The notes under the pieces were generated by a model. That model was given only the letters and a program-made list of their open reading frames with translations. It searched no databases and had not been told where the DNA came from. Below, piece by piece: positions 25,345-35,928 of a DNA stretch of 64,000 nt; positions within the stretch are counted from its first letter, which is position 1, and each line of letters starts with the position of its first letter. This DNA comes from Chrysoporthe austroafricana (taxonomy: Eukaryota; Ascomycota; Sordariomycetes; Diaporthales; Cryphonectriaceae): assembly GCA_001051155.2 (NCBI GenBank), contig JYIP02000005.1, positions 2,356,001 to 2,420,000 of the forward strand. The letters are read 5' to 3'. The translations under genes and the position numbers were made by a program.

Positions 25345-26867
25345 CTTATCTTCATTCCTTTCTTCTTCCTTTGCCGAGGCAGACCCTGAGGACCTCCTTG
25401 TCGTGATGGGGAAGGCGGAATGCTGATCCCGTGCCGTCTCCCGACCCTACGGCTTGCCACGATGCTGGAAGAGGCGATGATGATGGCGATGGCTAGCCAG
25501 AGGCGGCAGGGTGGGTGAGTGTCTCGGCCTGCTTGCGCCTCGCGTGTGCCAACATTCCTGGCATGCCGCGCACGCCACCCTGCCAGTGCCCTGCCAGTGC
25601 CCTGCCAGTGACCCGCCAGCGGCCTATCCACGTCCTCACCATACTGTACTGGGCACTACCAAGTACTACGGTACATACATACCAGCCATTTCCAAGGCAC
25701 GCACAGCGGGAGACGGGGGCACATGACGACCTCTGCTCTGCCGGTATCGTATGCCTCGGGGCGTGCCCAGTCCCTCCCCCAGCCCTGGCCCAGGACGTGC
25801 CTCCTGCATGTCTTGGCTCGATTCGTCCCGAGATCAGATCATCGGGAATCCGGGCCAGGGGTAATTACATACATACCGTGCACCACTGTGGTATGGTGCT
25901 GGGCTGGGTGGGCGGTCATTACTCGGTCGAGGCGCGAAGGGACAAGCAGGGCCAAGGGCGGCGGCGCTCTCCATCCAGGATTGATGTTTATGTACTATGT
26001 AAGGGACGAGACCGCACATGCTGCAGACCTTGCTTGCCTGCGCATCACATCTTGTCTTGTCTTGTCTTACGCGCATCCGCATCCCGCATCCCGCATCCCG
26101 CATCAGCAGCACCAGCATCCGCAGTCTCGTCCTCTTCTCTGCTGGACGACAACCTTACCTTACTTCACTTCACTAATACGTGGGACGCCTCCATTGGGCT
26201 TCCGCCTCTCCCGACCGCCCTGCGCTGCCCCTGCTCTAACCCCCGTACTCCGTATTCTCCTCCTCGAAGGATCCCACGACCCCTTCCTCGTGCCTCTCGG
26301 CCAACAGCCTGGCAACCAAGCCCTGCGGCCTCGAGCCTGCTCCCTGCATATTGGGCTGACACGGCCCACACCTCGCTCGCCAGATTAGACTCGGGACGAT
26401 CACCATAACCGCGCCCATCCGCAACCCATCCGCACACATCCGGCACTGGAGCACAAGCACAAGCACCACCACCAGCAATAGCAACCCGCGACGGCCTGAG
26501 CGGCCCAGTAGTCAAAATCGCGCCACCCACAACCCCCGTGCGTGCCCCAGAGCCTCGAACGCCCCCGACCGCTCCCGTCGGCATCTCGTCTCGCGAGATC
26601 CACCCGGGAAGTCCGTCGATCCTTTGTCAGACTCGACAGGAACCACGTCTCTCTGTCTCTCTCTGTTCGGCCACTACCCGCCCGGCGTCTTTTTTCCCTC
26701 TCGTCCTCCCCCCTCGGCCTTTTTTTATACCCTCAACCAATTGAGCCGACCTGACCATCACCCGCCTCGATCCTCCCTCCTGCTGCCTCCGACAACCACT
26801 CGCCGCCCTCCGCTGCAGCAGCAGCAACAACAACAACAACAACAACAACAAGAACCAGCCAGCCGCC

Positions 26868-27566
26868 ATGCCCATCCGAAACCCCTTCGCGCGGCGCCAG
26901 GCCGACGAGGCCGCCGCCCCGCGCCCGCCGCTGACCATCGAGCCGGCGCTCAAGACGCCGCCCGGGTTCGAGCGCGTCGACACCGTCGGCTCCAAGGCCT
27001 CGTCCGCCGTCAGCATCAGCAGCCGCCGCAGCCAGGACACCGGCGAGTACAAGATGAGTGGTACGCATGAAATCCGAATCCGCCGCCCCAGGGTTCCGCC
27101 GTGCATGGCGTCGCGGCATGGGTGAGAGCCGCGGGAGCGGCTCTCGCCAGGGGCCGCAACCATGGTTGTGCTCGCTCCGTGCCCCCCCCTTGCCGCCTCG
27201 GTGCGATCCATCATCATGAGACCTCGTGGGCTAACTCCTGTGTCCGCATGTGCAGTGGTCAACGACAGCGGCGTCTACCTTCCGGTATGTCTCAATCAAT
27301 TGCGCCCCTCCGGCTGTCCCGGCGGGGGAGGACGGCGCTCGGATGCTAACTCTATTCTTGTTCCAGCCATCGCCTACCGAGGACAAGGCGTCATGGCCCC
27401 GCCGCTACCTCTCGCGCACCTCGACCGACACCAGAAGCGACATGGGCGAGATCGAGCCGTTCGGGATCTCGCGGGAGTCCTTTGACTCGTACCGCCGCTC
27501 CTTTGTACGTCCACCAAACCCGCAGATGCCGGTGCAGCCCACCCACACCTCGCGCCACACACACGC

Positions 27567-27602
<36 letters not shown>

Positions 27603-28080
27603 GAACCCCCAGAACTAACCCGCTCCCCCTCTCCGGGATGTGCAGGACATCTCGGCCCGCTCCCCCATCGTGAGCCACGACAGCTACACCCGCCGGTCGA
27701 TGGACTCGGCGCGGTTCCCGCGGATGCCGCGGCAGCGCCTCTTCGAGCACGACACGCCGACGTCCGTCGAGGAGGGCGAGGGCGAGGGGTTCGAGGAGGT
27801 CGGGCTCGACGACGAGAAGAAGCAGGCCGGCCAGCAGCAGGGGGCGCCGCCGCCACAGCAGAAGAAGCGAGGGTTCTTCGCCAAGTTCGCGGACCACAAC
27901 CAGGACGGCGGCGGCCTCTCCCCGATCGCCTCGCCCTCGCCGACCGCCTCGCGCTTCTCCATCCTCCCCGGCCGCAAGCGCGCCCAGAGCGGCCAGGGCG
28001 CCGAGCTGGGCGCCATGGAGAGGCCCAGGACCGCGAACAGGGAGTTCGCCGCCCGCGAGATGACCGACGTGTCCGCGTAG
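26868..28080 (+). CDS. Conserved uncharacterised fungal protein, disordered (MPIRNPFARR type)
   Basis: Four exons: 26868-27060, 27256-27284, 27367-27504, 27646-28080, giving 264 aa. The ATG sits after a CAA-rich leader and opens MPIRNPFARR. Later segments FERVDTVGSKASSAVSIS, YKMSVVNDSGVYLPPSP, SWPRRYLSRTSTDTRSDMGEIEPF and ISRESFDSYRRSFDISARSP are the kind of short linear blocks I recall as conserved in filamentous ascomycetes. There is no folded domain, membrane span or signal peptide. The C-terminal part is acidic, then Gln/Pro-rich, then KKRGFFAKFADHNQ. Many S/T-P and RxxS sites suggest phosphorylation, which is inference. Exon 2 is only 29 nt. The third intron carries a CA microsatellite. 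Function unknown. Confidence 0.8.
27560..27600 (+). repeat. (CA)n microsatellite inside an intron
   Basis: An almost pure CA run inside the third intron of the MPIRNPF-type gene. It is spliced out and explains the His-Thr and Val-Cys frames seen there. Confidence 0.95.
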
Positions 28081-29061
28081 GCCTAGCGTGCGTGGGGCCG
28101 TCGGGACGGCGAGGGCCGATCGATCCTCGTGGACGAGACGGCGGGGGGGTCCGATATCGTATCGTGACGGGGCAACCGGAGCGGTTGCTGGGGGGGTTTA
28201 GGACTGGGAGATAGGGGTTCCGGTCGCTACCAGCATGAGCCAGCTCCCATGCGTTTCTCGTTTGGCCCCTGGGGCCCGGGTTGGGACGGGGCCGGGGACG
28301 GGACATTCGCTCATGAAAGCATGACCACAGAGTTGCCGAGACTCTTCAAAACCGATTACAAGATACATACGAACCACACAGCTGGGGACGAGGCCTATGA
28401 ATGCCTCCGATAAATACCCATTGAATGATAATGCAATAAAAAGATATTTCAAGACGCACACACAACCTCGCACTTGCATGCACTATGACTAACGTGATCT
28501 CGCCCAGGATGATTCTCTGAGACTTATCTTACCGGGTACACAAAATGCTACAGTGGAATACCATCACTCACCAGGCTCAGTCGATATTATAGATATCCAT
28601 ATCTATATCTATATCTATATCTACACACACATATATATATATGTATATATGCATATATATGGGGAGGCGAGGGCCGTCTCCAAGCACTCGGGTAGCCTCC
28701 GGCCTGCCATCCCGGAGCCGGGCCCGATAACGGGGCATTTTATTACGCCACCTCGGGACAGCGCATCAACCTCTTTGCTTCGATCGCAAATCACCAGGTG
28801 AGTCACACAGGACAGCTATTATACTACAAAATCACCTGGCCCACCGCTCTTATCCTTGTGTTTTCACTGCACTGTCTGTGCCATCGGCCTTGTGCTTCAT
28901 CGGTCCTGGTGAGGCGAAAATCTCGTCCGGCCTCAGATCCCACCAGCGAGCGACATCCAGGCGTCCGGCCTGTGCCCATCTCACGGCTTAGTCCTTCTCT
29001 CAAGAGTCGAGACAGAGAGGTCTGGCCAAGACGGCCTTGAGATACACCTGTGAAGGAGACC
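28081..29061. other. Intergenic region with AT-rich simple repeats
   Basis: About 980 nt. At 28590-28662 there are tandem ATCTAT units followed by ACAC and ATATAT runs. No gene is supported; the right part is the promoter of the PLP enzyme gene. Confidence 0.5.
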
Positions 29062-30441
29062 ATGGCGCCTGACTCCGCGGTGACGGGCACCGGCGCCCCA
29101 TCTCACCCCTCCGGCCTCCCGGTCGGCGAGGCCGGACCGTCAGCAGCAGCGGCCATCGCCACCGCCGAGTCCCACGCCCCGGCGGCGCCGTCCACCGGCC
29201 CGGGCGCCCTCGCCTCCCACTTCCCGGACCACGAGCTCTCGCTCGCCTCCCTCGCGGTCCATGCGGACGACTACATCAACTCGCACCGCGCCGTCGCGCC
29301 CCCGCTGCACACGTCTACGACGTTCCGGTACAACGCGGACCCGGACCTCCTCCGGCCGTGGGACAACACGGACCCGGCGGCGCCGTTCGACTCGCACATC
29401 TACAGCCGCGACACGGCGCCCAACACGACGCGGCTCGAGGCTGTGCTGTCCGCGCTGCTGGGCGGGCCCGCCGTCACCTACGCCAGCGGCCTGGCCGCGT
29501 TCCACGCCCTGCTCGTCTACCTGAACCCGCGCCGCATCGCCCTCGCCGGCGGCTACCACGGGTGCCACGGCGTCGTCGCCCTGCTCGCCAAGCTGACGGG
29601 GCTGGAGCAGCTCGACCTCACTGACCCGGCCGCCCTCGCCCGCCTCCAGCCCGGCGACGTCATCCACGTCGAGACCCCGCTCAACCCGACCGGCGAGGCC
29701 CGCGACCTCGAGCACTACGCCGAGCGCGCCCGCGCCCTCGGCTGCTACCTCACCGTGGACGCGACGTTCGCACCCCCGCCGCTGCTGGAGCCCTTCCGCT
29801 TCGGCGTCGACGTCATCATGCACAGCGGCACCAAGTACCTCGGCGGGCACAGCGACATGCTATGCGGCGTGCTGGCGGTGCGCCCGGACCGGGCGGCGCG
29901 CGATGGGTGGGCCGCCGGCCTGCGCGGCGAGCGGCTGTTCCTGGGCAGCGTGATGGGCAGCCTGGAGGGCTGGCTGGGCGTGCGCAGCCTGCGGACGCTC
30001 GAGGTGCGCGTGGAGCGGCAGAGCCGCAGCGCCGGCCTCCTCGTGGCGTGGCTCGACGCCGAGGCGCGCGCGGCGGGGAGCCCTGTGGCGCGCGTGGTAG
30101 AGCGCGTCCAGCACGCGAGCCTGCAGCCCGAGGCCCGCGTTGAGGGCAGCTGGCTGCGGCGCCAGATGCCGCGCGGCTGGGGCCCCGTGTTCAGCATCGT
30201 CGCGCGCCGGGCCGACGACGCGCGCCGCCTGCCGAGCAAGCTGCACCTGTTCCACCACGCCACGAGCCTGGGCGGCGTCGAGAGCCTGATCGAGTGGCGG
30301 GCGATCACGGACCGGAGCGTCGCGAAGACGGTGCTGCGCGTCAGCGTGGGCGTCGAGGCGTGGGAGGACCTGCGGGAGGACCTGCTGCAGGGCTTCAGGG
30401 CGCTCCTGGCCGAGAACGGCGAGGCCTCTGGCGGCTGCTGA
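29062..30441 (+). CDS. Cys/Met-metabolism PLP enzyme, cystathionine gamma-synthase-like
   Basis: An intronless 459-aa frame. I chose the ATG at 29062; the frame is open four codons further only through a GTG. It belongs to the Cys/Met-metabolism PLP-dependent family (fold type I). The PLP lysine lies in MHSGTKYLGGHSD. The cofactor aspartate is in YLTVDATFAPP, and HIYSRDTAPNTTRLEAVLSALLGG-AVTYASGLAAFHALL carries the phosphate-binding and ring-stacking segments. The family makes or cleaves cystathionine and related thioethers in methionine/cysteine metabolism. The N-terminal 65 residues are Ala/Pro-rich and probably disordered. Which reaction it performs (gamma-synthase, lyase, or a side role in secondary metabolism) cannot be read from the sequence. 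Confidence 0.85.
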   Translation: MAPDSAVTGTGAPSHPSGLPVGEAGPSAAAAIATAESHAPAAPSTGPGALASHFPDHELSLASLAVHADDYINSHRAVAPPLHTSTTFRYNADPDLLRPWDNTDPAAPFDSHIYSRDTAPNTTRLEAVLSALLGGPAVTYASGLAAFHALLVYLNPRRIALAGGYHGCHGVVALLAKLTGLEQLDLTDPAALARLQPGDVIHVETPLNPTGEARDLEHYAERARALGCYLTVDATFAPPPLLEPFRFGVDVIMHSGTKYLGGHSDMLCGVLAVRPDRAARDGWAAGLRGERLFLGSVMGSLEGWLGVRSLRTLEVRVERQSRSAGLLVAWLDAEARAAGSPVARVVERVQHASLQPEARVEGSWLRRQMPRGWGPVFSIVARRADDARRLPSKLHLFHHATSLGGVESLIEWRAITDRSVAKTVLRVSVGVEAWEDLREDLLQGFRALLAENGEASGGC

Positions 30442-30638
30442 CCTGGCCCCCTCGAGCGGACGCAGGAGTCTTGGGTGGGTGCGAGGCGTGGCATGCTCAG
30501 CTTCCGGCTTTTGGGCCCGAGACCTACCACGCTCGCTCAGCACTTCGCCATCTGCGCTCCTCTGGAAAATACGTGGTACAGCCTTGCTTCATCCAGGTAT
30601 ATAAGAGGAAACGTTTCGCTATGTCCAAACTTGTTATG

Positions 30639-31885
30639 TTATGCAATCAAAGCAAACTCCTCGAACAATGCCGTGCCTGTGTATGACTCTCCACCATCAA
30701 TCCCGCCTTCAATTGTCCCACGAGCCCGGTTGTATCCCGTTATATCGATAATGATGGTACCAGTCGTAACATTGGCGGTTAGTGTCGTTCCGTTGCCCAG
30801 ATCGAACTGCATTCCCAGGCCCTGCATGATACCTGTCGTCAAAGTCGGCGGGTAGGTGCTGTTAGCACCCCACGGACGCACCACGACTGCGTCCGCGGCG
30901 CAGCTGGCACTGATGACCGTGCCGTTCTCGGCAACGAAGCCAGCGAAGTACTCCTGCCCAGCGAGATCGAGGGCGTCATACCAGACGATTGAGTAAGGGC
31001 CGAGGTGCGCGTGTCCCCAGTACCACTGCGAGGCGCTGTCCACAAAAGCCTGGTCGCCCCAGTTTTTGTCGTGGTACCCAATGCCATCGTCGAAGTTCAG
31101 GATGGTGCCGTCGCTGAAGAGCAGATCGACGCTTGCCGCTGCGTCAGGCACGGCGTTGGCCCAGCCGATGTGTGGCATAATCACCTCGCTCGCCCCGTCC
31201 TCATTGAGGCTGCAAGCGTAGTGAGCGGGCGCGACCTGTCGATTGATCAATCAGTTATCATGTTACCAGCGGGCCATCCAGCAAGCAGCAAAAAGGTGAT
31301 CTTGATAGTACGTACCGAGTTCCAGGTTATGGTCCCTTGGACGCCGATGTCAGACGAGTTGATGGTCATGACATAAGTCATTTCAGACTCGGAAAGACTG
31401 GATCCGACGAAGCTGAAGCCGGTACCCTCCCATTCTAATGAGATGCCGTCCTGGTCATAATCAATAACGCCACCAGTCGCAGGCAGCTCCAAGTTATATT
31501 TGGTCCCATTAGCGAACGTCCCTGTGAGGGACGCTGATAGGGGCCCATCGAAATAGGTATTGATGAAGCCATCAGGACCAGAATTGTAGATGACGACCAC
31601 TGCAGATGCGTTGGTGGATGCAGACACCACGTCGAAGTACCACCTGTGAGTCCTTTAGCTGCTGAAGATCGCGCCGGGGCAGTGAGTCAGGAGGAATGCA
31701 ACTTGCCAGTCGTAAGAAGTGTCATTTGCAGGGCCAGAAATCTTTGGACCGTCCAAATACGTGCTTGGGCCTGACGTCCACTCTGCAGTCACAGTCCCGT
31801 TCGTGAGAACATTGCTAAGGGTCTCGACAGCAGCTGTAGCGGAGCCTATCAGCAGCGCGGACGCTGCGATAGCTGCTTTCTGCAT
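30639..31885 (-). CDS. Secreted lipocalin-like protein, Diels-Alderase/kievitone-hydratase (CrtC-like) family
   Basis: Three exons on the minus strand: 31885-31707, 31643-31316, 31235-30639, giving 367 aa. The first 19 residues form a signal peptide (AAIAASALLIGSATA). Many N-x-S/T sites follow. The mark of the family is FDDGIGYHDKNWGD with WYWGHAHLGPYSIVWYDALD, seen in fungal proteins with two lipocalin-like beta-barrels: kievitone hydratase and the intramolecular Diels-Alderases of polyketide clusters. The closing segment is TGTIIIDITGYNRARGTIEGGIDGGESYTGTALFEEF. The first intron uses a GC donor (TG|gcaagt); phase closes and yields SYDWWYFDVVS. A signal peptide favours a secreted or vesicular enzyme of the kievitone-hydratase kind. 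No polyketide synthase lies nearby. Confidence 0.8.
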
Positions 31886-31960
31886 CTCGATGTCTGGAAA
31901 AGGTGGTTGAAGAAGAAGAAGAAGACATTGCTGAAGGCATGCGAATGGAAGTGTAGGCTG

Positions 31961-31970
31961 ACTATATAAG
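31961..31970 (-). promoter_or_regulatory. TATA-like box of the lipocalin-like gene
   Basis: CTTATATAGT on the minus strand, about 80 nt before the start codon of the lipocalin-like secreted protein. Position and sequence suit a core promoter of a regulated secreted-protein gene. Confidence 0.5.
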
Positions 31971-32388
31971 AAACGCGGTCTCAACGAGAATGTAGAATCG
32001 CGTGTTATCTTTAATTACCAAGTAGGTAGTCCGACATGTGGGGAGCAGATCGAGCTGAATTTGGCCAGAATTCCGCACGTGGGCTCGGAGCGAGGAGTGG
32101 GGGAGGGGGGACGGAGTCAAGGGTTCAAAATGGTACTATAGGTGTATAGCAACAGGGAAGAGAAATAAGCGCAGGAGACGAAAACCGGGTTTTCGGGCTC
32201 TATTGTGTAGGTGACCAAATGAAGCATTACAACTCATGTATCCAGAAATAGTGATGAACTAGCCATCCAGTCTTCGAATCCAAATCGAATACTCATTGTG
32301 ATTGGCGGACCTTTCAGAAGACCCGACGTAGTATGCGTAGTGTCGCTAGTCCTCTCTTGACTTGGCCAGCCTCAGTAGTCCATACATC

Positions 32389-32741
32389 CTACCCACCAAA
32401 ACCCACTTCGGCCCGTGTCTCAATCTCGACCAGCATGTCATCCCTTACAATACCGGCGGTGACTACCTAGTATATCGAGGCAATTTAGCAACAAGCATTC
32501 TGAAGGCCGTGCAGCCTCGGCAAGAGATCGCAAACCTGATGGATACGCGGACGCTAGACACTCACCAAGTGTGTTGGCGGGCAAAATGCCCTTGCAAGCG
32601 AATCTCCAGCCATGGGCGCGGCTGACCTCTTCAGCATACTTCAGGCCCTCTACGAGAAGTGTAGTGCGTATAATACCGTCCATATATGAGCCTAGTGCCT
32701 TGAGCGTGTTCTCGATGATGCCCAGGTTCCAAATTGTCTGG
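32389..32741 (-). CDS. RidA/YjgF-like domain, 5' end not found (partial or decayed gene)
   Basis: Two joined exons on the minus strand, 32741-32566 and 32462-32389, with donor G|gtgagt and acceptor ggtag|TC. They encode QTIWNLGIIENTLKALGSYM, DGIIRTTLLVEGLKYAEEVS, RAHGWRF..GILPANTL and VTAGIVRDDMLVEIETRAEV. This is the second half of a RidA/YER057c/UK114 protein, which hydrolyses reactive enamine/imine intermediates; the Arg in IIRTT and Glu in LVEIE are the usual active-site positions. A good acceptor (tcctcctctag) lies directly upstream, but I could not assemble the first half (normally a YSQA/VSGQ segment). It may lie on an exon I missed, or be lost. Surrounding DNA is AT-richer and gene-poor. 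Confidence 0.55.
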
Positions 32742-33609
32742 CTAGAGGAGGATTCGACCTCGTGCCGAGCACGTAATTAGATTCTGTTACCGATGCGCAC
32801 TGCTCGACGATATCCCCTTAAACACCGATCTTTCATGAGAAATTCTGACAGACAGTTTAGTTGCAGCTCTTCGAGATGCGTTTTGTCAATCAAGCATGTT
32901 CCTGCCTGGAGATCACCCGGAGATCGTCTGCCTGTCTGCTCAACGTTCACCCTGCCTGATACCCGACCTGACACCGTGACACCGAAGCAGTTTTAGCGCG
33001 GCTAAATAGCTAATAGAAAAGCCGCTGGACCTTGCCTCCCCCTTTCCCTTCCTTTGGTTACTCCAAGCCCTTCGGCTTCTAGAGAGCGTGGCCCCCTGAG
33101 CTGTGCTGCAATAGTGCCACTTCCCTGCTCTCCGAGGGCAATATCGCTGCGCTTGCACCGATAACGCTACTCTTCCCCGTAGTTCCCTTGCGATGGCAAC
33201 CCAAGTCCCTGACAAGCTATAATTGCTAGTTTATATAGCGGATTATAGCAGAATCGCCAGCGAATAATGAATGCTCTGTAACAGATGCAACGATATCACC
33301 TGTCGTATGTAGCACTATGTGCAGCACGGGATCTTATGCTCATTTATTCAAAGTAAGAGATATCGCCAATTGAGAGGCAATGTATTCTGGAAGGGTAGAC
33401 AACTCTCAGCTAGGTGGTAATAAGAATTATAATAAGAATTATATGGTCTATATATAGGTCGTTTGAGTACCTGGGTACCTAGTAGTCGTTGAAAGTGGGC
33501 CGCTGCGAGTAGTCAGTAACGCGACTCCAGCTAGTGCATACTCTGACCCACACTCCAGCATTGATCTCTTGATAATTACCCTTTTCCGTTGGCAAATCAT
33601 GGAACAAGA
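32742..33609. other. Gene-poor AT-rich spacer
   Basis: No supported gene. The DNA is AT-richer than the flanks, with TAATAAGAATTATAATAAGAATTATA near 33420-33445. A missing first exon of the RidA-like gene would have to lie in the left part. Confidence 0.45.
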
Positions 33610-33614
33610 GCGGG

Positions 33615-33646
<32 letters not shown>

Positions 33647-33697
33647 TAAATTCGGTTCTATATCTGAAGGTCGTGCGTTCGATCCGCACTCACCGCA
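33610..33697 (+). tRNA. tRNA-Phe (GAA) with 15-nt intron
   Basis: The cloverleaf reads acceptor GCGGGGA, D-arm AGCTCAGTTGGGAGAGC, anticodon stem TCAGA with loop CTGAAG-A and partner TCTGA, and T-arm GTGCG-TTCGATC-CGCAC. The anticodon is GAA (Phe). A 15-nt intron (33647-33661) sits one base 3' of the anticodon, the standard nuclear position. The acceptor stem 3' side is TCACCGC, so the fifth pair is G-A, a mismatch. The discriminator is A. CCA is not encoded. Confidence 0.93.
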
Positions 33698-33835
33698 TCT
33701 TTTGCATCATTTTGTTTCCCTCTTCTTTTTCCTTTTATTCCTCTCCCCTACCTACTCCATAGTGACCTATCTTATCTGTCTCTTCTTTTTTTCCATTTCT
33801 CTCAGTTATTTTTAGAACAGTCACAGATCTTTGGA

Positions 33836-34708
33836 TCAAGCCACGCGATTCCGTTCCGCCTCTGCTTTCTTAGCCCGCCGCTCTGCACGAATCCTCTCTT
33901 GCTGTTCCAAATCCCAAAATTTGGACTGGTATTTTCGAGTCTTAGTGAGGCGTTTCTCTTTCTTCCTTGCTCCTTTTACGTGGGAATCTACTCGGTGGGG
34001 AATAGGGTGTTTTGCGATCTGTTCGAGGACGGAGCTACGCCCATCCGGAAGATTTCGAATTGCTAGAAGAATCGAAGCTCTTAGAGCAAAATGTGCATCG
34101 TTTCCACCATTATGGAGTTTATTGAACGGACAACCAAGCTGGGCTAGTAGATCGCCAAGAGTACCACGACACCCTATTGTTTGGTCAGCAACCCAAAACG
34201 TATTGATTGCAGTAAACCCAGATTCGGGAAATGCGAAGCCGAGCCTTCGTAAGATGCTGAGCTCGACTGAGATATTATGTCCAAGAAGAAGGACATTGCG
34301 GTCTTTTGGGATGATCGTTTGAATAGTCGTAAGGATCTCTGCTGGGTTGACAACTGTTGCACAGCCGAAGAGGAATCTCTTCGAGGCTTTTGCAGTATAT
34401 TTCTCAGACCCACTGACAAAGTCGTATGTTGAGATAGCTCTGCCGGGCTTTGGATTCATTATGTTTCGTGTATCGAGAATTGCAATCCCCACTTGGCAGT
34501 CTTGACTGTAGGCCAACTTCTCTTTGAAATGCTTGGTATGCTCAAAGTCGATTCCAACGAGGACGGCATCAGATAGGCTGCTAGAAGTATAGCTGCAAAT
34601 TCCGAGGGCCTCTTGCAATAGCTGCAGCCCGTTTGCGGGGATACGCGGGAGAGGAGGGAGTTGGGCGTCTGAATGTGTCCCTTGGTCTGTTGGAGACGTT
34701 GCTGCCAT
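33836..34708 (-). CDS. DEDDh-type nuclease, Gfd2/YDR514C-like
   Basis: A single-exon 290-aa frame starting at 34708. Three exonuclease motifs are visible: VLVGIDFEHTKHF (ExoI, D-x-E), LLLGHNISVELSILRRLGF (ExoII) and LHNGGNDAHFALRA (ExoIII, H-x4-D), in the spacing of the RNase H-fold DEDDh family, most like the Gfd2/YDR514C-type C-terminal domain of fungi. In ExoII the usual Asp is Glu, so the metal site may be altered. The C terminus is a strongly basic helix (KGARKKEKRLTKTRKYQSKFWDLEQQERIRAERRAKKAEAERN), likely to bind nucleic acid. These fungal genes often occur as dispersed, varying copies. Substrate unknown. It sits 138 nt past tRNA-Phe and points towards it. Confidence 0.78.
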   Translation of the reverse strand: MAATSPTDQGTHSDAQLPPLPRIPANGLQLLQEALGICSYTSSSLSDAVLVGIDFEHTKHFKEKLAYSQDCQVGIAILDTRNIMNPKPGRAISTYDFVSGSEKYTAKASKRFLFGCATVVNPAEILTTIQTIIPKDRNVLLLGHNISVELSILRRLGFAFPESGFTAINTFWVADQTIGCRGTLGDLLAQLGCPFNKLHNGGNDAHFALRASILLAIRNLPDGRSSVLEQIAKHPIPHRVDSHVKGARKKEKRLTKTRKYQSKFWDLEQQERIRAERRAKKAEAERNRVA

Positions 34709-35928
34709 AACGTCTATTTAGCTTGATCGAGGATATCAGAGACCTTCCAATCAAGTTCGAACGCGGTCCGCGGCTGAGGAATGTGATAAATGGCTTGCAA
34801 CGAGGTACAGTCCGAAGGATCCGAGTGTGACTGGCGCCTCCTATCGCTTATGTCTCGATCAAACTTGAAATAGATCTCTCTGCTTCACAAATGTGTCCCG
34901 AGCCGCACTGAATACCTATCTAGGTAGGTAGAAGTCGCCTCTATTACGCTGCAGTCGGGGTGGGCGGGATTATGTCACTTGGTGTGAGCTGTCGCGTTTG
35001 GGAAATGGAGAATGAGTGCCTGCAAAGTGCCACGAAATCGTCCAGCAAGAATGCTTCGGGTGCAGTGATGAATGAGCTGTGTTCGGATGGGGTGATAAAA
35101 GCGGGTTGTGTTGGATGTGGAGGTGAAAGTAGACAGATTTTAATCAGCAAGTTGATCCGGCGGAAAATTAGAAATAAAGGCAGACATGTGACTATGATGG
35201 CTCGAGGCACACCTAGCTTTAGCAAGAGAGAGTGGGATATGGATCCAAAGTTTCAACGTAGTGCAACGAACCAAGACGGATTAGCCAAGTGGTTGAGGCG
35301 TGCACCCTAGTCTAAGGCTCATCACTCGGTCTTCCATAAGTCCTATTCAGACCCCGGGCCTCGTCAGATGGGCAGGCTAGTGTTCTACTTACTCTCTTTC
35401 ACAGGGCGCTCTTCAGACTTGGTTGTAGAGCTAACGATAGGCAAACACCTAAGGGAATCACCTTACAATACACAAATAACATCATACCAATTTTGAGTAG
35501 GTATTAAAGATTTCAACTTAATTGTGGATCCGTCGCCTCTCTCTTCGAGACTACTGAACCTCAGGGATGCCGCATCCTACACATCAAATAGCTGCCCAGT
35601 ACTTCCTTTATTTCTTTCCTAAAAGATCCTGTATACTTCTAATGTCCAAGAGCTGACCTAGTCTAACGAAATTCTTGCTCCAGAAAGCGTAAAGTGTCTC
35701 ATACCTACGTAGTGTTGAACAGTATGATATTTTGTACCGCCTGCTGATGTCTCCTTTCAGACATCAGTACCCATCCATCAAATGTTGCCCGCTAGACGGT
35801 TGAGCGCATGGCGCAACAACGACCTGACAATTGCGCCATGCCAAAGAGAAGAATAATCATGCCATCCTATGCGTGCTATAGACTCTCATTCCACCTAACA
35901 ATGGTAAACCTCAAATCATCGTAGAAAT
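34709..35928. other. 1.2-kb gene-poor spacer
   Basis: No supported gene. Open frames at 34.95-35.3 kb on both strands have no recognisable sequence. Base composition is AT-richer than the conserved blocks. Confidence 0.45.

Larger units (their letters stand above)
23284..26867. other. 3.6-kb divergent intergenic region rich in low-complexity DNA
   Basis: This lies between the Zn2Cys6 gene (minus) and the MPIRNPF gene (plus). It holds homopolymer and microsatellite blocks (described separately), a CTGCCAGTGCC tandem near 25580-25615, CTTGT and GCATCCC repeats near 26050-26105, pyrimidine-rich DNA near 26640-26800 and a CAG/CAA run at about 26813-26851 just before the downstream ATG. No open frame with a recognisable product is seen. 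The last 400 nt look like a CT-rich fungal leader/promoter. Confidence 0.5.

Noticed and set aside
25062..25631. 189-aa minus-strand frame with poly-Lys and an unknown residue
   Set aside because: It is produced by homopolymer and microsatellite DNA, including the N.
27374..28306. 310-aa minus-strand frame with Val-Cys run
   Set aside because: It reads through the CA microsatellite and the antisense of the MPIRNPF gene exons.
29140..30543. Several 200-260-aa minus-strand frames
   Set aside because: They are antisense to the PLP enzyme, which has a complete family signature; the antisense frames have none.
32750..32790. tRNA T-arm look-alike (GGTCGAATCC on the minus strand)
   Set aside because: One T of the B box is missing and no cloverleaf can be drawn; the sequence lies just upstream of the RidA-like exon.
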